From Suillus spraguei (taxonomy: Eukaryota; Basidiomycota; Agaricomycetes; Boletales; Suillaceae): 64,000 bases of DNA. The position numbers were made by a program, and so were the translations under genes. Each line of letters begins with the position of its first letter. The first letter of the stretch is position 1. The notes beneath the pieces were generated by a model. That model was not told where the DNA came from. It worked only from the letters and a program-made list of their open reading frames with translations, and made no database searches. The stretch is taken from the NCBI GenBank assembly GCA_016800925.1, contig JABCPU010000119.1, positions 62,001-126,000 on the forward strand, in the 5' to 3' direction. This document shows positions 58,997-64,000 of this stretch, one piece after another.

Positions 58997-60994
58997 TGCT
59001 GTGGGCTCCGGGTGGATGGTCTTGATGCTTTGGGTTCTGGGCGGATGCGGGTTTGGTCCGTGCGGCTCTGCACGCTGACCAGGTCCCTGAGTGGATGTTG
59101 CTGCGGTAGCGTTCTCCGGGTCCGAGCTGATCATGCACTTCTATGCATCCATCAGTTTCATTGGTCATCGCAGCATCGTCATTTCCTTCGACAAGCCGTT
59201 GTCGTCTCTGCGAGTTATAGTCCCGCTCCACTCCACGTCACAAACGCGTTGAGGCATGATCTTAACGGACTGGAAACTTTGAACTTGGATGTGCTCGGCA
59301 TGTACCCGGACTTGCTCGTACTCCCGTTTCCTTATCACCACTCTCTGGTCCTTCGTTTTCCTCCACGCGTATACGTCTCCACGTTCAGGAATGCCTCTGT
59401 TCTACATCAATTAACAGTATACCCCTGTATTGAGGATTTTGTTCGCATGTTGCAAATCTCATTGCAGTGGCATGGTAGAGCTGTTTATGCGCCCATCAAT
59501 TCTACTTCTCGCGGCACCGGCCCCGCCTCGTTTGATGTCAGCGTGGTTCGAGTCACGTTGCCCGATTTGGAGTTCGTTTGGAGTTGGAGAAGTCTATCGA
59601 TTTTCCATGGAGGCACATGTGAGCAACTGGGTTCCTCTCAATCCTCGTTGTCTCTTTCATACCCTTCTTCTGATCATGGAAGCACGTCCACTCTGTCGCA
59701 GCACACGTGGGTGTTCTTATCGAGAAGCTTCAAGTTTGGACTTGACGTTCTACGTAAGGCTCCTGAACTTGTTGCATTTCAAGTTGGTCTACAAGGAGCT
59801 CCCTGAGCCGAAACTGTTTTTGATTAGCTCCCAAGGGTGGCAGTCCATTCCTGATTGCATGTTGTCAAAAACGATCCAACTCTATCAGACACTTTTGGCT
59901 TACCCTACATATCGTATGCGATCCAACCCACCGTCAAAGCTACTTTGCGCTAGCTAGTAGCCCTGTGAGCTTCTAGGGACTCGTAAGAGGCTAGTACACG
60001 ATTGGCAGCTGCATCGATTAATATTATTCTCGACCATCATGCTCATGGCCCGTTGAGGGTCACTGTATTTCCGACACGCCGCCATCAGAAAATTTCGTTT
60101 TTTATGGCCAGGCCATGGGTCAAACTTAATCAAAAAAAAATGCGTTCTAGAGCAAGGAATCGTTCTCCTAATATTATTTAATAATTAAGTTGTAGTACTA
60201 CGTGCTTCCTCGGAAAGGGTTGAGAGCTCGGACCCTACATGCAAGCTAATTACCGAAAAGATGATGGCACTACACCGGGGTATGCACTTCCCGGTGAATA
60301 TCACCGCTCATACAGCTAAAAGGAGCCAGAACTAGACGGTAGGATGATTTTCCTGTGATGAAAAATTGTTGTATACCCCAAAATTGCCGGTCAAGAAGCG
60401 CATCAAAGTATCCTCATGGTGTACTTGTGAAAGAATTAATAAATATTCATTCATGCACGTTGCGCAAGATCATCCCGGCCCCGGAGCGCCCAAAGTAGTC
60501 ATATTTGCTTCATGCCGTGCTCTCTCATCATCCCGTTCAGAATCAGAACCGCGGAATCCTTGACATACTCTCCGTCGACTCTAGAAAATTATGAAGATTA
60601 TTGATCGCGGGTCCGATATCTGCGCACGCTTGTCATCATCACCCAGATCTCAGAAGCAACAATTTCGGTGTCTCTGTTTAGCTTAGTTCATGGCGTGTCG
60701 AGAATATCTTGTACATGTGCGGCCCAGTGATCTAATTGACGATGGTATTAGCCGCTGGTTAGTAGTCGGAATCTACCGTGACAGTGTTCGGCTCCTCTGG
60801 ATTCTGGACTCGCTAGAGTCAACCAATCCAACCTCCGAATCGGACAACTTGTCTCACTTTACAAACGGCAGTCGATATAGTACTTACGTGCTTGGTTTCA
60901 GTCTTATCGGTCATGTATTGTCTAAAACTATGATGAATAGTGCTCATGGTCAATGCATCGGTGTGCTAGTGCCAAAATGGTAGAAAAAGATGAC
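58997..60994. other. Gene-poor 2 kb with possible decayed gene
   Basis: From about 59190 to 59960 two plus-strand frames alternate. The first (from about 59200) has LETLNLDVLGMYPDLLVLPF and VSTFRNASVLHQLTVYP, reminiscent of LRR/F-box proteins of Agaricomycetes. The second runs on to 59957. No start, splice pattern or F-box can be fixed, so a degenerate F-box-like gene is only a possibility. The rest shows nothing. Confidence 0.3.
60984..60988 (-). terminator. RNA polymerase III terminator of tRNA-Ser
   Basis: Five T on the minus strand begin six bases after the tRNA 3' end, the usual Pol III stop signal. Confidence 0.8.
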
Positions 60995-61076
60995 CGACGT
61001 CAGCAGGATTCGAACCTACGCCCTCAAAGAGGAACAGATTTCTAATCTGTCGCCGTAACCACTTGGCTATGACGCC
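60995..61076 (-). tRNA. tRNA-Ser (anticodon AGA)
   Basis: The minus strand folds as a class II tRNA of 82 nt: acceptor GGCGTCA paired with TGACGTC (one G-T), D stem GCC/GGC, anticodon stem ACAGA/TCTGT around loop TTAGAAA (anticodon AGA), a long variable arm CCTCTTTGAGG, and T arm GTAGG-TTCGAAT-CCTGC. The discriminator base is G, as normal for serine tRNA. There is no intron. It decodes UCU (and UCC if A34 becomes inosine). Confidence 0.95.
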
Positions 61077-63478
61077 ATCGGAGGTTATACAGTGACATGT
61101 GAATCATTAGCCTATTAGGGTCTTCGATACTCTTCTCTGGTTTCTTCAACCTAAAGTACACCTCGCACGATTAAGGTTTCTGAAAAGTGAACCAAGTCCC
61201 GAATAACAGCTGAAATTTTATTCGGCAGTTATACGGACTTGCTCATCCTTTCTTCTGTGCCAGATGCTAATTTATTCAGCCCACTTGGCACCTCTTCATT
61301 TGTTTCAGCTGTAGATATCCACCAAGCCCTGTATTGGACTCATCTGGCCCTCGGGGTGCCCTGAAAGAAGGCATTCCACCATCTTGTACCTCGTTGTACC
61401 AGCAATGTTGCTACCTAAATGTTCTTCAGTTTGTCAGTACCTGACTAACAAACTGTATAATATTTAGGTGATGGACATACCGTGCCTATTTGGAATCGGT
61501 AAAATATGTTCTGTCTGTTCATGTTCCCCAGAGGTCGAGGATGCACGGTTCAGAATGAATGAATGACCTACGTGGCAGATTATACGGTTGGATCCTTGTC
61601 CATCCATGTAACTCTGCGAACGATCCACAAGAAGTGTTGGATTGCCTGTATGAATATCACTTTTTTCGTCGCAGCAATATCTTCCGGACCATGCTTGTTC
61701 CCGCCTCTTCACATCTGCTTCCTGCTGCGACTCTTTCCTCAGCCCGATTGCGGCCTCGACCTACTTCATAGACGTGTTTGCGAGCGAGCAACCACTCGTT
61801 AGCGCACTTCAGCGTCTCTCGTTCTGATCTAGTAAGTTATGTTTATCATAGAGGTTCTTCGAGTGTAGCTCATTGATCAAGTCCGATATGTGTTCTTCAG
61901 GAGGTGCGTTGCACTTCCGTTGCCAAATTTATGATGGGGATGTTGAAAGCCCGACGGGTTGGAAACCCGATTGTATCGCGGTATATTTTGACCTTGACAT
62001 CCCTGGATTGCGCCAGGATCAGTACGACTACAAGACGCGGGTGGTGCTAGTGTGTGTGAAGTACCATGCATACCTTGTATCAAGCATCGAAGGATTTGCC
62101 GCAGGAATATAGAAACTTGATTTCACTTTTCCGCGATGGATCTGGCATGAGAGAAAATACTTGCAACCATGGTATATGAAACGGCGGTACGTTGAACCCG
62201 CCAATCCTCAGTCATGATCCAGCTTCCTTTTGACAAAGCACTTGGTGTACCAGGGCATTGATAACCTCAAGATGCCTTGGCCCATGTTCTGATCCTGCTA
62301 TGCAACCAGCGGGCGACTTATGCGATCTATGTTTTTTTCATTGATGTCTTATGAATACAATTTTTTTGCATGTGCTCTGAAGGCGAGAGGTTTTCAAGGC
62401 TCAGAACACTCCGTTACCAAGGCCAGCAGTGGCTATCGCATTGGAAGATCCCTATATCGAGCAAACTAATCCCCTTCATTTTTCTAACAATACCATTCTA
62501 TGCGTAGCCAGCAGTTTTCGCGAACCAGACCCAGGTTGCTAAAACGGAGTGGAGGGCGGGCTAGATAAAGTGTGAGTGTCACTAGTGGAAGCAAGAAAGG
62601 TGAGGACTAAAAAGGTCGTGTCGCCGCATGGACCTCCGAGTCATTCAACGTACGTTCCCGTGCATCGAACTGTCATGGCTCAGGCTTACATAGAAGATGA
62701 GTTGGACGTTTGAACCTTTGAGCTTGCCATGAGTGCTGCAGGTGGTCACTTTATGCATGACTGTGATGGACGATCGTAGTAAATGCAGAATTTCGAATTT
62801 CATGCCTCACACCGTTTTCCTACAAGGGTAAACCAGCTCGGATCGTTTTATCATATAGTCAAAAGATCAAAGCTGCTGTACTCAAGGCTTCTTATGTCGC
62901 TAAGGAGATTGTGAAAGCAAAGAAGGGAGGAACAACAAAGCAACGTGCGATGGAAGCAAGCAGAAAAAGAAAAAGGGTCGCAAAGGAACCAGGAGATAAG
63001 CGAAGTAAGTGGTAGCGATGAAGAGGAAAGTGGTGATGAGCAAGAAGAGAGGCCGCCTACCAAGAAAGTTTGGATACAAGGAAAACGGTGAACTATGAAG
63101 CATGTTTCTCATGTTGGAGTATATTCACCATGATTAACCCTGAGTGGAGGATACAATATGTATGAAGATCGGACAACAACTGGTGATACGATCACCACTG
63201 CCTTGAGCACCGTTTAGACCCTCAAGAGCGCCTGGCCTTCAGAACATATGCACAAAGCTTGTTTTCAAAGTGTACAGGGTTGAGAGTTGTGCATACACAT
63301 CAATCATTAAATTTAATCAGCGTAGATCACAGAAATGAGACCATCATTGAATTATGTAGATAGATAGGCTATGATCATACCAACGAAGGAGAAAATAAAT
63401 GGGAGACGAACTGTGATTTGTACTGCAGAAGAAACCAGACAAGTTTACCAGGCGTACTAGTATGTGTGGGACTCGGAC
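61077..63478. other. Gene-poor region with weak coding signals
   Basis: No conserved gene is recognised. Two weak signals: a plus-strand frame ending at 62112, preceded by a CAG acceptor-like site at 61897-61901, reads HFRCQIYDGDVESPTGWKPD and looks protein-like; and a Lys/Arg-rich then acidic stretch at about 62860-63090 (KAKKGGTTKQRAMEASRKRK, then SGSDEEESGDEQEE in another frame), like the tail of a nuclear or transposon-encoded protein. Neither has a start or a complete exon structure. Confidence 0.3.
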
Positions 63479-63710
63479 TGTAGGTGGGGGCCTTCAACTT
63501 TTTGGGAATAACTCCAGGTCGTAGGGGACAATGAAGGAGGCCGTTGTCATTTGATGCGTTGTCGAGATATGGTCGTAGGGGACCTCTGGTTTATCAAGTA
63601 GGATACATATTGGTGCGTAGTAGGTGCGGGGCCTTCAACCTCGTGGATAGTAGAACTCCATGTCGTAGGGGACAGCGAGGGAGGCCATTAGGCCTCGGGT
63701 CGTAGGAGAC
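63479..63710. repeat. Degenerate direct repeat with GTCGTAGGGGAC core
   Basis: Two copies of a ~65 bp unit, 63479-63543 and 63620-63687, start 141 bases apart and share TAGGTG, GGGGCCTTCAAC, ACTCCA, GTCGTAGGGGACA and GGAGGCC in order. The core GTCGTAGGGGAC occurs three times (63519, 63572, 63662) and once as GTCGTAGGAGAC (63699). Function unknown. Confidence 0.7.
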
Positions 63711-64000
63711 TTATGACACCAAAGACGTGTTAAAAGCGATGCATCATTGAATTTCTAACGCTGGAACATCAGTAAGAGAAGTAAGAGTATGAATGGACTA
63801 CTCACTATTCGTAGACGCTGTGAGAGCTCAGCTACTGGTAGGATGTCAATGCTGTGGTCGCACTAGTTGGGTGTGATGCGGCTGAGTTTTGGGTGACTGC
63901 GAGGGACCATTGTCGAGAATAGGAAGTTCCATATTTCGAAGTACGGTGTTGATAGCATCGTCGTGTAGAGAGAGTCGTAGTTGAAATTCCGAGGATTGAT
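63711..64000. other. No recognisable gene (right edge)
   Basis: No gene, RNA or repeat beyond the element just to its left is evident in the final 290 bases. Confidence 0.5.

Noticed and set aside
1..64000. CRISPR arrays, prokaryotic defence islands or integrated virus
   Set aside because: No regularly spaced repeats, cas-like genes, integrase, capsid or polymerase motifs were seen; the window is intron-rich nuclear fungal DNA.

Overview
The window is nuclear DNA from a filamentous basidiomycete, most likely an Agaricomycete. Genes are packed on both strands and cut by very many short introns (mostly 45-65 nt) with CTNAY-like branch points close to the acceptor. The gene set is fungal: HIS3, an MSS51-type COX1 translation factor, QCR10, a Pdx1/SNZ pyridoxal synthase, a Zn2Cys6 regulator and an Asl1/GH128-type wall glucanase. 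There is no prokaryotic operon structure and no CRISPR array. One tRNA-Ser(AGA) is present.

Layout, left to right. CDC45 (-) and a membrane M13 metallopeptidase (+) diverge across a 2.3 kb gap. HIS3 (-) and an MSS51-like gene (+) diverge from an 81 bp shared promoter. After a gene-poor 3.7 kb stretch come a secreted GH128-type glycosidase, a PTS1-bearing long-chain acyl-CoA synthetase, and two tandem MFS transporter genes, of which the left copy is decayed. Then follow an orphan gene, a membrane Xaa-Pro aminopeptidase divergent from a CUE-AlkB-GRF protein, a 1.9 kb gap, QCR10, a HAD phosphatase and NOP16. A Zn2Cys6 transcription factor, a penta-EF-hand protein, a small zinc-ribbon protein, a GPI/TM-type aspartic protease, the Rab GTPase YPT1, an Argonaute, PDX1, an orphan, an RS-rich protein divergent from a cyclin L-like gene, and the tRNA complete the set. 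The last ~3 kb is gene-poor and ends in a degenerate repeat.

The window is mostly housekeeping and secretory genes rather than one functional cluster. I found no gene set that reads as a new multi-gene system. The interesting signals are at the level of gene structure. There are six candidate microexons of 3-15 nt, each bounded by good splice sites and needed to restore conserved residues. There are six GC-AG introns among roughly 150. There is a recent tandem transporter duplication in which one copy is frame-broken and the other has a new C-terminus made from duplicated promoter DNA. There are also single-base frame breaks in several genes that should be intact (CDC45, YPT1, M13, the Zn2Cys6 factor, perhaps the aspartic protease). 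Some or all of these may be assembly errors, and they should be resolved before any of these genes is called a pseudogene.

All exon structures were read by eye from splice signals and remembered family conservation. No database search was run.
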